The notes under the pieces are model-generated. The model was not told the origin of the DNA and ran no database searches. It worked only from the letters and a program-made list of their open reading frames with translations. The translations under genes and the position numbers were made by a program. This document shows positions 17,418-27,550 of a stretch of 64,000 nt of DNA, in pieces (position 1 is the stretch's first letter; every line of letters begins with the position of its first letter). This DNA is from Mycolicibacterium litorale (GTDB lineage: Bacteria > Actinomycetota > Actinomycetes > Mycobacteriales > Mycobacteriaceae): NCBI RefSeq assembly GCF_010731695.1, contig NZ_AP022586.1, positions 124,001-188,000 on the forward strand. Direction: 5' to 3'.

Positions 17418-17459
17418 GATCATCGAATCGGCGAAAAACGTGATCTCACAGCAGTCTCG
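17404..17459. repeat. Hairpin repeat, family B, copy 2
   Basis: Arms at 17404-17422 and 17441-17459 (CGAGACTGCGGTGAGATCA paired with TGATCTCACAGCAGTCTCG, one mismatch) enclose an 18-base loop. The outer CGAGACTGC/GCAGTCTCG matches copy 1. The left arm covers the last codons and stop of the DUF559 gene, and the structure lies between that gene and convergent fadA3, where it could terminate transcription from both sides. Confidence 0.72.
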
Positions 17460-17474
17460 GCGAGAGGTGACGGG

Positions 17475-18692
17475 TCAGGACAGCCGCTCGATGATCATCG
17501 CCATGCCCTGGCCGCCGCCCACACACATCGTCTCCAGACCGAACTGCTTGTCGTGGGTCTGCAGGTTGTTGAGCAGCGTGGCCGTGATGCGGGCGCCGGT
17601 CATACCGAACGGATGGCCCAGCGCGATCGCACCGCCGGACACGTTCAGCTTGTCCTCGTCCATACCGAGCTCACGCGCCGAACCGAGCACCTGCACCGCG
17701 AACGCCTCGTTGATCTCGTAGAGGTCGATGTCGCCGATGCTCATCTTCGCGTTGGCCAGCGCCTTCTTCGACGCCTCGATCGGGCCGAGCCCCATGATCT
17801 CCGGCGACAGCCCGCTCACACCGGTCGAGACGATGCGCGCCAGCGGCGTCAGCCCCAGCTCGCGGGCCTTCTCGTCGCTCATGATGACCACGGCGGCGGC
17901 GCCGTCGTTCAGCGGGCACGCATTGCCCGCGGTGATCGTGCCGTTCGGCCGGAACACCGGCTTGAGCTGGCTGATCTTCTCGTAGGTGGTGCCTGCGCGC
18001 GGACCGTCGTCCTTCGACACGACCGTGCCGTCCGGCAGCGTCACCGGCGAGATCTCCCGCTCGAAGAAGCCGCTGTTGATGGCCTCCTCGGCGCGGTTCT
18101 GCGACCGCACACCCCAGTGGTCCTGGTCTTCGCGGCTGATGCCCGTGAACAGCGCGACGTTCTCCGCGGTCTGGCCCATCGCGATGTAGACGTCCGGCAG
18201 GTTGCCGTCCTCGCGCGGGTCGTGCCACTCGTCGCCACCGGCGGCGGCCTGGTTGGACCGCTCCTGCGCCTCGGCGAACATCGGGTTCTTGGTGTCGGGC
18301 CAGCCGTCGGCGTTGCCCTTCGCGAAACGCGACACCGTCTCGACGCCCGCCGAGATGAAGGCGTGGCCCTCGCCGGCCTTGATCGCGTGGAACGCCATCC
18401 GCGAGGTCTGCAGTGACGAGGAGCAGTAGCGGTTGACGGTGGTGCCGGGCAGGAAGTCGTAGCCCAGCTGCACGGCGACCGCGCGGCCGATGTTGAAGCC
18501 GGATTCGCCGCCGGGCTGACCGCATCCCATGATCAGGTCGTCGATGTCGTGCGGGTCGAGCGAGGGCACCTTGTCCAGCGCTGCGCGCACCATCTGGGCG
18601 GCGAGGTCGTCGGGCCGCATGTCGACGAGCGACCCCTTATTGGCGCGGCCGATCGGCGAACGCGCGGTCGAGACGATGACGGCTTCAGGCAT
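17475..18692 (-). CDS. fadA3: Acetyl-CoA acyltransferase (thiolase) FadA3
   Basis: This 405-residue thiolase catalyses the last step of beta-oxidation. The active-site residues are visible: the nucleophilic cysteine in VNRYCSSSLQTSRMAF, the NEAFAVQ motif, the histidine in GGAIALGHPFGMTGAR, and the second cysteine in ETMCVGGGQGMAMI. The length is normal. GAGGAGTC precedes the ATG. It matches Rv1074c (fadA3) by position and pattern. Confidence 0.93.
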   Translation of the reverse strand: MPEAVIVSTARSPIGRANKGSLVDMRPDDLAAQMVRAALDKVPSLDPHDIDDLIMGCGQPGGESGFNIGRAVAVQLGYDFLPGTTVNRYCSSSLQTSRMAFHAIKAGEGHAFISAGVETVSRFAKGNADGWPDTKNPMFAEAQERSNQAAAGGDEWHDPREDGNLPDVYIAMGQTAENVALFTGISREDQDHWGVRSQNRAEEAINSGFFEREISPVTLPDGTVVSKDDGPRAGTTYEKISQLKPVFRPNGTITAGNACPLNDGAAAVVIMSDEKARELGLTPLARIVSTGVSGLSPEIMGLGPIEASKKALANAKMSIGDIDLYEINEAFAVQVLGSARELGMDEDKLNVSGGAIALGHPFGMTGARITATLLNNLQTHDKQFGLETMCVGGGQGMAMIIERLS

Positions 18693-18723
18693 GACGACTC
18701 CTCAATCGAGTGGTACAGGAAAG

Positions 18724-19674
18724 CTAGCCTGCCGAGGCGATGACCGGCGCGGGGACCCCGGTTGTCCGCCGCCACAGCCGGGTCACGCCGCCGACTTTCG
18801 CCAGCAGCGTGCTGACGTCGGCGGCCCGGGTGCGCAGCGCCTGGTCGGGCGCCCCGTCCTGACTGCACTCACCGAGCGCCTCGCACAGGGCGGGCAGCAG
18901 CTGGCTGGCGGCGAGCGCGTAACCCGCCGCCGACGGATGGAACATGTCGTCGGAGAACAACACCTCGGGCTGCTTGTAGAACTCCGGCGCCAGCAGGTCG
19001 GAGAACGGCACCGGCACCCCGCCCTCGGCGCGTACGGCCGACGCCTGGGCACGGGCGAGACGCAGACCCAGCGTGCGCGCCACCGTGCGCAGCGGCTGGG
19101 GGATCGCGGTGATCACCCCGAAGTCCGGACAGGTGCCGACGACGACGACCGCGCCGCTGGACCGCAGCCGCGCCACCGCTTTGCCGAGCCGGCGCGCCGA
19201 TTGCGGGATGCCGTTGAGCGCGGTGATGTCGTTGGCGCCGATCATGATGACCGCGGCGTCCGGCGGTGGACCCGCCACGAACATCGCGTCGATCTGACCG
19301 GCCAGGCCCTTGGACGTGGCGCCGACGATCGCTTTGGTGCTCAGCCGGATCCGTTTCCCCGACTGCTCGGCCAGCCCGCGGGCGATCAGCACACCGGGGA
19401 CCTCGTCGGCGGTGCGGCAGCCGTATCCGGTCGCCGTCGAGTCGCCGAAGATCATCAGGTGCAGGTCGAACGGGTCACCGCGGTGCCACCGCTCGACGGG
19501 CCCGCCGCCGGGGGAGTAGACGCCGTCCGCGCGCGGCGGGACGGCCCAGGCCTTCGGGATCACCTGACGGGCCTGGTGGGCCTGCCCGGCGAGCAGGTTG
19601 CGCAGCCCGATGTAGGCGGAACCAGTCGATGCGAGCGTGGCCGCCGCTGCCAGGGCACCGCGTGAAGCGCGCAC
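18724..19674 (-). CDS. SGNH/GDSL-family hydrolase (Rv1075c type)
   Basis: This 316-residue protein carries the SGNH hydrolase blocks: the nucleophile in IFGDSTATGYG, a conserved asparagine in MIGANDITAL, and the catalytic pair in SDDMFHPSAAGYALAAS. An N-terminal hydrophobic segment (ASRGALAAAATLASTGSAYIG) is a signal anchor or signal peptide, so it likely acts outside or at the membrane as an esterase. Start GTG is at 19674. It lies 31 bp upstream of fadA3 on the same strand and may be co-transcribed. Confidence 0.87.
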   Translation of the reverse strand: MRASRGALAAAATLASTGSAYIGLRNLLAGQAHQARQVIPKAWAVPPRADGVYSPGGGPVERWHRGDPFDLHLMIFGDSTATGYGCRTADEVPGVLIARGLAEQSGKRIRLSTKAIVGATSKGLAGQIDAMFVAGPPPDAAVIMIGANDITALNGIPQSARRLGKAVARLRSSGAVVVVGTCPDFGVITAIPQPLRTVARTLGLRLARAQASAVRAEGGVPVPFSDLLAPEFYKQPEVLFSDDMFHPSAAGYALAASQLLPALCEALGECSQDGAPDQALRTRAADVSTLLAKVGGVTRLWRRTTGVPAPVIASAG

Positions 19675-19854
19675 AGGATCAGTCTAGGGATCGGCAGCGT
19701 GGCAACCCGGGGCCGGCGATCACAGTGCGGTATCAAAGCCGGAACGAAATTTGTTTAGACCATTGTGATATCGGTTACTAGTGCGAAGCTAAGTTACGGA
19801 GATTGGCTGAGTAGCTGAGCACCTGGCACTACAACGGCGTAGAAGGTGGTGGCG

Positions 19855-20907
19855 ATGACGGCACCGAGTAAGGTACCCAGCTCCTCATATGCTGGCATCC
19901 GGGCAGCTAGGCCGCACAAAGCGCGACGCTTCCCGGTCAGCGACGGCGCGCCCGTCGAGGTGGTCGAAGACGGGCCCAGTATCGCCGGGCGGGTGATGGC
20001 ACTCGCTGCGCTGATGACGATCAAGCCAACTCTTACCATCGGTAGCCTGGCGCCGAAGATGCCCTGGCCCTGGGGTGTCGTCGACTTCGCCTGCCGCATC
20101 CTGCGCCCGGTCCCGGGCACCATCCGCGCCACCATCGCACTGCAGAACTGCACCGCCCAGCTGGTCCGCGCGCCCGGCGTGCTGCCGGCCGACGGCAAAC
20201 GCAGCGTCATCCTGTACCTGCACGGCGGGGCGTTCCTGACCTGCGGCGCCAACTCGCACAACCGGCTGGTGACGGCGCTGTCCAAGTTCGCCGACAGCCC
20301 GGCGCTGGTGGTCAACTACCGGATGATCCCCAAGCACTCGGTCGGCCAGGCCATCGACGACTGCCACGACGCCTACCTGTGGCTGCGCCGCCAGGGCTAC
20401 GAACCCGACCAGATCGTGCTGGCCGGCGACTCCGCGGGCGGTTACCTCTCGCTCGCGCTCGCCGAACGGGTGCAGGAGGAAGGCGAGACGCCCGCCGCGG
20501 TGGTGACGATGTCACCGCTGTTCGAGCTCGACAACGAGGCCCGCGCCAACCACCCGAACGCGCGCCGCGACGCGATGTTCCCGCCGCGGGCGTTCCACGC
20601 GCTCAACGAGCTCATCGAGCACGCCGCCCGCAACCACCTGGTCAACGGCAAGCCGGAGCCGGCCTACGAACCGCTCGACCACATCGAACCCGGCCTGCCG
20701 CGCACCCTGATCCACGTGTCCGGCTCCGAGGTGCTCATCAGCGACGCGCGTAAGGCGGCCCGGCTGCTGGCGGCTGCGGGGGTGCCGGTCGAGGTGCGGG
20801 TGTGGCCCGGGCAGATGCACGTGTTCCAGCTCGGGGCGCCGGTGGTCTCGGAGGCGCAGCGGTCGCTGCGCCAGATCGGCGAGTACATCCGAGAGGCCAC
20901 CTGGTAG
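19855..20907 (+). CDS. lipU: Lipase/esterase LipU (hormone-sensitive lipase family)
   Basis: This 350-residue alpha/beta hydrolase of the hormone-sensitive lipase group has the HGGAF oxyanion motif (ILYLHGGAFLTCG) and the nucleophile elbow GDSAGG (Ser193). The likely catalytic His is in WPGQMHVFQLGAP. The ATG at 19855 is preceded by AGAAGGTGG; a GTG at 19846 is possible. The 180-bp upstream gap is unusually A/T-rich for this genome near 19740-19800 and has a possible -10 box, TAAGTT, at 19790-19795. No signal peptide is seen. Confidence 0.9.
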   Translation: MTAPSKVPSSSYAGIRAARPHKARRFPVSDGAPVEVVEDGPSIAGRVMALAALMTIKPTLTIGSLAPKMPWPWGVVDFACRILRPVPGTIRATIALQNCTAQLVRAPGVLPADGKRSVILYLHGGAFLTCGANSHNRLVTALSKFADSPALVVNYRMIPKHSVGQAIDDCHDAYLWLRRQGYEPDQIVLAGDSAGGYLSLALAERVQEEGETPAAVVTMSPLFELDNEARANHPNARRDAMFPPRAFHALNELIEHAARNHLVNGKPEPAYEPLDHIEPGLPRTLIHVSGSEVLISDARKAARLLAAAGVPVEVRVWPGQMHVFQLGAPVVSEAQRSLRQIGEYIREATW

Positions 20908-20961
20908 CACGCGGCCGGAGGCCGCCTGGATGCACCGCGGCGCGCCTGAGACCATGGAGTC

Positions 20962-22356
20962 ATGCGCATCGCCCGGCACGTCAGTGAGCTCATCGGAAAC
21001 ACTCCCCTCGTACAGCTGAGTTCGGTTGTCCCCGAGGGCGCGGGCACGGTGGCGGCCAAGATCGAGTACCTCAACCCCGGCGGCAGCTCGAAGGACCGCA
21101 TCGCGGTCAAGATGATCGACGCCGCCGAGGCCAGCGGTGAGCTGAAACCCGGCGGCACGATCGTCGAACCCACGTCGGGCAACACCGGTGTCGGGCTGGC
21201 GCTGGTGGCGCAGCAGCGGGGATACAAGTGCATCTTCGTCTGCCCGGACAAGGTCAGCGAGGACAAGCGCAACGTGCTGCGCGCCTACGGCGCTGACGTC
21301 GTGGTGTGCCCGACGGCCGTTGCCCCGGACGATCCGGACAGCTACTACAGCGTCTCCAATCGCCTGGTCACCGAGATCGAGGGCGCCTGGAAGCCCGATC
21401 AGTACTCCAACCCGATGGGCCCGGAGTCGCACTACGAGACCACCGGCCCGGAGATCTGGCGCGACACCGACGGCAAGGTCACGCACTTCGTCGCGGGCGT
21501 CGGCACCGGCGGCACCATCACCGGCGCCGGGCGCTACCTCAAGGAGGTGTCGGGCGGGAAGGTCAAGGTCGTCGGCGCCGACCCCGAGGGTTCGGTGTAC
21601 TCCGGCGGCACCGGCCGGCCGTACCTGGTCGAGGGTGTCGGCGAGGACTTCTGGCCGTCGGCCTACGACCCGGCGGTGCCCGACGAGATCATCGCCGTGT
21701 CCGACGCCGACTCGTTCGACATGACCCGCCGCCTGGCCCGCGAGGAGGGTCTGCTGGTGGGCGGGTCGTGCGGCATGGCGGTGGTGGCCGCGATCGAGGT
21801 CGCGCGCAAGGCCGGTCCCGACGCGCTGGTCGTGGTGTTGCTGCCCGACGGTGGCCGCGGCTACCTGTCCAAGATCTTCAACGATTCGTGGATGTCGTCC
21901 TACGGCTTCCTGCGCAACCGGCTCGACGGGTCCATCGAACAGCCGACCGTCGGAGATGTGTTGCGCCGCAAGTCCGGAGCGCTGCCCGACCTGGTGCACA
22001 CCCATCCGGCGGAGACGGTGCGCGACGCGATCGGCATCCTGCGCGAGTACGGCGTCTCGCAGATGCCCGTCGTCGGCGCCGAGCCGCCGGTGATGGCCGG
22101 TGAGGTGGCGGGCAGCGTGTCCGAGCGCGAACTGTTGTCCGCGGTCTTCGAGGGCCGTGCGAAGCTGGCCGATGCGGTGGCCGAGCACATGAGCCCGCCG
22201 ATGCCGCTCATCGGTGCGGGGGAGCTGGTCAGCACCGCGGCCAAGAGCCTGCGCGAGTGCGATGCGCTGATGGTGGTCGAGGAGGGCAAGCCCGTCGGCG
22301 TGCTCACCCGCCACGACCTGCTGGGCTTCCTGTCCGACGGCAGCGCACGGCGTTAA
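20962..22356 (+). CDS. cbs: Cystathionine beta-synthase
   Basis: This 464-residue PLP enzyme condenses homocysteine with serine to cystathionine. The PLP lysine is in GGSSKDR (Lys44), the substrate loop is TSGNTG, and the phosphate-binding loop is GVGTGGTI. Two CBS domains occupy about residues 340-464 (EYGVSQMPVVG and ECDALMVVEEGKPVGVLTRHDLL), as in the longer CBS enzymes. Start ATG is at 20962. With metB 2 kb away it forms the transsulfuration route typical of this mycobacterial segment (Rv1077/Rv1079). Confidence 0.95.
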   Translation: MRIARHVSELIGNTPLVQLSSVVPEGAGTVAAKIEYLNPGGSSKDRIAVKMIDAAEASGELKPGGTIVEPTSGNTGVGLALVAQQRGYKCIFVCPDKVSEDKRNVLRAYGADVVVCPTAVAPDDPDSYYSVSNRLVTEIEGAWKPDQYSNPMGPESHYETTGPEIWRDTDGKVTHFVAGVGTGGTITGAGRYLKEVSGGKVKVVGADPEGSVYSGGTGRPYLVEGVGEDFWPSAYDPAVPDEIIAVSDADSFDMTRRLAREEGLLVGGSCGMAVVAAIEVARKAGPDALVVVLLPDGGRGYLSKIFNDSWMSSYGFLRNRLDGSIEQPTVGDVLRRKSGALPDLVHTHPAETVRDAIGILREYGVSQMPVVGAEPPVMAGEVAGSVSERELLSAVFEGRAKLADAVAEHMSPPMPLIGAGELVSTAAKSLRECDALMVVEEGKPVGVLTRHDLLGFLSDGSARR

Positions 22357-22392
22357 CCGAATCATTGAGCCCGGCAAACCAATAGCCGGTCG

Positions 22393-22412
22393 GACGATGC
22401 GAGCGCATCGTC
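22393..22412. terminator. Hairpin after cbs
   Basis: GACGATGCG pairs perfectly with CGCATCGTC across a two-base AG loop, 37 bases after the cbs stop. There is no T tail, so it is a weak candidate for an intrinsic terminator, or an mRNA-end stabiliser. Confidence 0.5.
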
Positions 22413-22440
22413 GTGTTCCGTCGCGGAGAAGTTACCCGGA

Positions 22441-22452
22441 GAACACCTGTTC
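22441..22452. promoter_or_regulatory. Palindrome upstream of pra, LexA-box-like; -10 TACTGT nearby
   Basis: GAACACCTGTTC is a perfect 12-bp palindrome with the GAAC-N4-GTTC core of mycobacterial SOS boxes, but it lacks the outer TC/GA of the consensus. It lies 17 bp before a good -10 box (TACTGT, 22469-22474), so a bound protein would cover the -35 region of pra. LexA control is doubtful; another dimeric regulator is equally possible. Confidence 0.35.
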
Positions 22453-22514
22453 CGTCGTGCTGCTCCGGTACTGTTAGCTCGCTCTCCCAGCTCACCGCAC
22501 ATCGGAAGGCGTCC

Positions 22515-23204
22515 ATGACCGATCAACCGCCACCTCCGCCCGGAAACTACCCACCGCCACCGCCGCCTCCCGGCGGCTACCCGCCGCCCCCTTCGGGCAA
22601 CGTCCCACCGCCGGGCGCGTATCCGTCTGCACCGCAGGGCTATCCGGGCGGCTACCCGCAGGGCGGGCCGGTCCGGGTGCTCCCGCAGGACGCGTACACG
22701 TCGTGGTTCACCCGCGTGCTCGCCGCCCTCATCGACGCCGTGCCGCCGCTGCTGCTCAGCGGTATCGCATACGGCATCGCGTTCGCCACCGGCGACACCG
22801 TGTGCGTGGAGAACGAGTACGGGGTCGGCGGGTCGTGTTCGTCGTCGTTCTCGGGCCTCGGCACGACCCTCCTCGCCCTGGCATGGCTGGCCTCGCTGGC
22901 CTACTGGGTCTGGAACTGGGGATACCGCCAGGGCACCACCGGCCAGAGCATCGGCAAGTCGGTGATGAAGTTCCGGGTCGTCAGCGAAAAGACATGGCTG
23001 CCAATCGGTTTCGGCCTGTCGCTGGTCCGCCAGATCGCGCACTTCATCGACCAGGTCATCTGCTACATCGGATACCTGTTCCCGCTGTGGGACGCCAAGC
23101 GTCAGACGCTGGCCGACAAGATCATGACCACGGTGTGCGTGCCCGTCGACCAGTCACACGCCCAGCAGCAGCCCTACCCGCAGCAGCAGCCGTACACCCA
23201 GTAG
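22515..23204 (+). CDS. pra: Proline-rich antigen homolog, RDD-family membrane protein (Pra)
   Basis: This 229-residue protein begins with a proline/glycine/tyrosine-rich repeat region (about residues 4-58, units such as PPPPPGGYPPPPSG). An RDD-domain membrane part follows, with the key arginine/aspartates in WFTRVLAALIDAVPPLL and about three membrane helices. The C-terminus is Gln/Pro-rich (QQQPYPQQQPYTQ). It matches the 36-kDa proline-rich antigen family (Rv1078). GGAAGG precedes the ATG at 22515. The exact role in the membrane is unknown. Confidence 0.88.
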   Translation: MTDQPPPPPGNYPPPPPPPGGYPPPPSGNVPPPGAYPSAPQGYPGGYPQGGPVRVLPQDAYTSWFTRVLAALIDAVPPLLLSGIAYGIAFATGDTVCVENEYGVGGSCSSSFSGLGTTLLALAWLASLAYWVWNWGYRQGTTGQSIGKSVMKFRVVSEKTWLPIGFGLSLVRQIAHFIDQVICYIGYLFPLWDAKRQTLADKIMTTVCVPVDQSHAQQQPYPQQQPYTQ

Positions 23205-23213
23205 GGACCCTGA

Positions 23214-24383
<1,170 letters not shown>

Positions 24384-24425
24384 GGGTCATGTCTACACCC
24401 ACGCTTCGCTAGGCTCGGGGGTGTT

Positions 24426-25595
24426 ATGAGTGAACAGCGCAAGGCTCACGGACTGGCCACTGGACTGGCTACGAAGGCCATCCACGCCGGGTACGCCCCC
24501 GACCCTCGCACCGGTGCGGTCAACACCCCCATCTACGCCAGCTCGACCTTCGCCCAGGACGGTGTCGGCGGGCTGCGGGGCGGCTTCGAGTACGCCCGCA
24601 CCGGCAACCCGACCCGGCAGTCGCTGGAGTCGGCGCTGGCCGCGGTGGAGGAAGCCGGCTACGGCCGCGCCTTCGCCTCCGGGATGGCGGCCACCGACTG
24701 TGCGATCCGCGCGGTGCTGCGCCCTGGTGACCACCTCGTCATCCCCGACGACGCCTACGGCGGCACGTTCCGGCTGATCGACAAGGTGTTCTCCCAGTGG
24801 GGGATCGGCTACACCGCGGTCGCGCTCTCCGACCTCGACGCCGTGCGCGCGGCGATCACGCCGCAGACCAAGATGGTCTGGGTCGAGACACCGACCAACC
24901 CGCTGCTGTCGATCGCAGACATCGCGGGCATCGCCGAGATCGCGTCCGGCTCGGGCGTGAAGGTGTTGGTGGACAACACCTTCGCCTCGCCGGCGTTGCA
25001 GCAGCCGTTGACCCTCGGCGCCGACATCGTCCTGCACTCCACCACCAAGTACATCGGCGGCCACTCCGACGTGGTCGGCGGCGCGTTGCTGACCGACGAC
25101 GAGGAACTCGACACCGCATTCGCGTTCCTGCAGAACGGATCGGGTGCCGTACCGGGCCCGTTCGACGCCTACCTCACCCTGCGCGGCCTCAAGACGCTGG
25201 TGGTGCGCATGCAGCGGCACAGCGAGAACGCCGCACTGGTCGCCGAGTTCCTCGACAACCACCCGGCGATCGAGTCGGTGCTCTACCCCGGTCTGCCGAG
25301 TCATCCCGGCCACCGGGTGGCCGCGAAGCAGATGAGCGGATTCGGCGGCATGGTGTCGGTCCGGCTGCGCGGCGGCGCGCAGGCCGCCCGCGACTTCTGC
25401 GCGCGCACAGACATTTTCATCCTCGCCGAATCCCTGGGCGGGGTGGAATCGCTGATCGAGCATCCGGGGGCGATGACGCACGCCTCGACCGCGGGGTCGC
25501 AACTCGAGGTGCCCGACGACCTGGTCCGGCTGTCGGTCGGCATCGAGGACTCCGCCGATCTGCTCGCCGACCTCGAGCAGGCGCTAGGCGGATAA
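24426..25595 (+). CDS. metB: Cystathionine gamma-synthase
   Basis: This 389-residue PLP enzyme of the Cys/Met-metabolism family makes cystathionine from an O-acylated homoserine and cysteine. The PLP lysine is in HSTTKYIGGHSD (Lys208). YARTGNPTR and SLGGVESLIEHPGAMTHAS are the family signatures. Position and size match Rv1079 (metB). From sequence alone it could also act as cystathionine gamma-lyase. Start ATG is at 24426. The 3' end overlaps the convergent GPP34 gene by 12 bp. Confidence 0.92.
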   Translation: MSEQRKAHGLATGLATKAIHAGYAPDPRTGAVNTPIYASSTFAQDGVGGLRGGFEYARTGNPTRQSLESALAAVEEAGYGRAFASGMAATDCAIRAVLRPGDHLVIPDDAYGGTFRLIDKVFSQWGIGYTAVALSDLDAVRAAITPQTKMVWVETPTNPLLSIADIAGIAEIASGSGVKVLVDNTFASPALQQPLTLGADIVLHSTTKYIGGHSDVVGGALLTDDEELDTAFAFLQNGSGAVPGPFDAYLTLRGLKTLVVRMQRHSENAALVAEFLDNHPAIESVLYPGLPSHPGHRVAAKQMSGFGGMVSVRLRGGAQAARDFCARTDIFILAESLGGVESLIEHPGAMTHASTAGSQLEVPDDLVRLSVGIEDSADLLADLEQALGG

Positions 25596-26237
25596 CGCCG
25601 CCCGGATCACCGAAGCGGTCACGGCCAGGTTCACCTCGGCCAGACCTGTCGGTGATTCGTCGACCCAACTGCCGAGCGCGATCTCCCCGGCGCGTCCGTG
25701 CACCCACCGCCAGCCCCGGTCGTTGAGGCTGAGCAGCGCGCCGAGCCCGTCCACCGCGTGCAGCAGCGTGATGACCGCGGCCGTCGACGCGCCGGGAGGT
25801 GTGCGGTCGAACAGCGCGGAGAGCACCTGGGAGCGGGCATGGGCCACCCGGTCGCGGTTCGCCACCGGCCACGCGAATCGCCTGTGTGACAACGGGATCC
25901 GCCCGATCTGACCGGTTGCCTCGAGGTGCGTCAGCAGCGTGTCCTCGGTCCGCCTGCGGAGTTTGTCGACCGCCGACGCCGGCCGCAGCGCACGCCGCTG
26001 TAGCAACCGGAACGCCGGTTCGGCCACGGGGTCGACGGGGCCGCGCGGCGTCAACGCGAGCAGCCGGCCTGCCGGTGCGGGGTCACCGTCGACGGCGGGC
26101 CGGATCAGGCAGGCGTGGGCGAGGTCCAGCAGCACCGCCGCGCCGAGCACACGGTCGCGGCGTGCCTTTTCCAGGCACGGCTGAGCGGAGGCGTTGTCCA
26201 GCAGCAGCAGTAAGAGGTCTTCGGCGATCTGCGCCAT
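25584..26237 (-). CDS. GPP34/GOLPH3-family protein
   Basis: This 217-residue protein of the GPP34 (GOLPH3/Vps74) family is mostly helical, with the diagnostic start MAQIAEDLLLLLLDNASAQP and central blocks LLDLAHACLIRP and LTHLEATGQIGRIPLS. In eukaryotes the family binds phosphatidylinositol-4-phosphate. Actinobacterial members are common but have no known function. It lies 6 bp downstream of greA on the same strand and may be co-transcribed with it. Confidence 0.83.
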   Translation of the reverse strand: MAQIAEDLLLLLLDNASAQPCLEKARRDRVLGAAVLLDLAHACLIRPAVDGDPAPAGRLLALTPRGPVDPVAEPAFRLLQRRALRPASAVDKLRRRTEDTLLTHLEATGQIGRIPLSHRRFAWPVANRDRVAHARSQVLSALFDRTPPGASTAAVITLLHAVDGLGALLSLNDRGWRWVHGRAGEIALGSWVDESPTGLAEVNLAVTASVIRAALSA

Positions 26238-26243
26238 GGACCG

Positions 26244-26738
26244 TCAGGAGTGGTACGGCTCCGCGCTGACCAACGTCACCTGCACGGTGCTGCCGCTCGG
26301 GACGGTGTAGCTGCGCGTCTCGCCCACCTTCGCGTCGATCAAGGCGGCGCCCAGCGGGGACGCCGGCGAGTACACCTCCAGCTTGCCGTCGTTGACGGCC
26401 TGCTCCCGGGTGCCGATCAGGAACGTCTCGGTGTCGCTCTCGTCACCGTCGTAGTAGACCTTCACCACCGAGCCGGGCAGTGCGACGCCCGACTGCTTGG
26501 GGGCCTCGCCGACCTTGGCGTTGTTGAGCAGCTCCTGGAGCTGGCGGATCCGGGCCTCTTCCTGGCCCTGCTGCTCGCGGGCGGCGTGGTAGCCGCCGTT
26601 CTCACGAAGGTCGCCTTCCTCGCGGCGGTCGTTGATCTCGGCGGCGATGACGGGCCGGTTGGCGATCAGCTGGTCGAGCTCCGCCTTCAGCCGGTCGTAC
26701 GACTCCTGGGTCAACCACGTGACCTGAGTGTCAGTCAT
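26244..26738 (-). CDS. greA: Transcription elongation factor GreA
   Basis: This 164-residue protein rescues backtracked RNA polymerase by stimulating transcript cleavage. The N-terminal coiled coil (about residues 10-75) has the catalytic acidic tip [15 protein letters not shown], and a C-terminal FKBP-like domain ends with [11 protein letters not shown]. The length equals the M. tuberculosis protein. The ATG is at 26738. The 239 bases upstream contain no gene and should hold the promoter; CGTGTA/TACACG repeats near 26863-26884 are visible there, but I find no clear -10 box. Confidence 0.95.
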   Translation of the reverse strand: MTDTQVTWLTQESYDRLKAELDQLIANRPVIAAEINDRREEGDLRENGGYHAAREQQGQEEARIRQLQELLNNAKVGEAPKQSGVALPGSVVKVYYDGDESDTETFLIGTREQAVNDGKLEVYSPASPLGAALIDAKVGETRSYTVPSGSTVQVTLVSAEPYHS

Positions 26739-26977
26739 GTCCTTCGCGCTCCTGTCGTCGTTGTCTCGCGCTGTGCGCATGCGAAGTCTTGTGAGGTCGG
26801 GGCTGGGCTCGTGGCGTGTACTGCTGCGGCCCCCTGCTCGTACGTCCCCCCGCACGAGAATGCGTGTAAATGCAGCAATACACGGCCCCAGCCGGAACCG
26901 TGTACCTGCCGATCGTACCACCGACGCGAAAGCCGGCATTCAGGATTTGGTCGTCGGCTGTTCCCCGGGCGGCCGCG

Positions 26978-27400
26978 CTACGGCGCCACCAGATAGGGCG
27001 GCACGTCGAGTCCGCACCCGTAGACGTCGCCGATGACCGGCGGTCTGCTGGACTTCACCACCGTCGTGACCTGCACCGTCGTCGCCTCCGAGGGCGGGAC
27101 GAGGATTTCTCGGCGGCCGGTTTCGCTACCGTCGAGGGAGCGCGCCCGCACGATGCACACCGCGGGCCGCGACGGATCCTCCCGGGTGACGCTGACCGTC
27201 ACCTCCACGGTCTGATCGTCGATCAGCCGGTAGGCGCCGAGTTCGCCCTCGACCGGCTGGCTGCCGAACCGCTGCGAGGCGACATAGGCGATGACGAGGC
27301 CGGCGACGACGACCAGAACGGCCAGCACAGCGATCACCAGACGGCGCGTCCGATGGGGTACCCGCGGCCGCCCGTAACGGGCGGCGGGACGTTCGATCAT
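26978..27400 (-). CDS. DUF4307-type single-pass membrane protein (Rv1081c type)
   Basis: This 140-residue protein has a short basic N-terminus, one membrane helix (LVIAVLAVLVVVAGLVIAYVA, with its ends at about residues 21-42) and an extracytoplasmic beta-rich domain of about 95 residues with two cysteines (PAVCIVRARSLDG and VYGCGLDVPP). It matches the DUF4307 family beside greA and mca in mycobacteria. A likely minus-strand -10 box TATAGT is at 27450-27445. Function unknown. Confidence 0.8.
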   Translation of the reverse strand: MIERPAARYGRPRVPHRTRRLVIAVLAVLVVVAGLVIAYVASQRFGSQPVEGELGAYRLIDDQTVEVTVSVTREDPSRPAVCIVRARSLDGSETGRREILVPPSEATTVQVTTVVKSSRPPVIGDVYGCGLDVPPYLVAP

Positions 27401-27550
27401 GCGTTAGGGGTGCCCGTCGGTCGGCTGGTTCCGTCAGAACTGAGACTATAGAGACCAACGGTTGCGACCTCGAAGACGAGCCCGGGCATGAACGGACCGG
27501 GGACCGGCCCGGGGCATAGTCGCGACGACACCGTAGTTAGATGAGACGAG

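Noticed and set aside
16476..17459. DUF559 gene as an insertion sequence with terminal inverted repeats
   Set aside because: Each hairpin is a self-contained palindrome rather than one arm at each end. No transposase motif and no target duplication are visible.
20512..22377. Long minus-strand frame (about 621 codons) opposite lipU and cbs
   Set aside because: Both plus-strand genes show intact active sites; the reverse frame is low-complexity.
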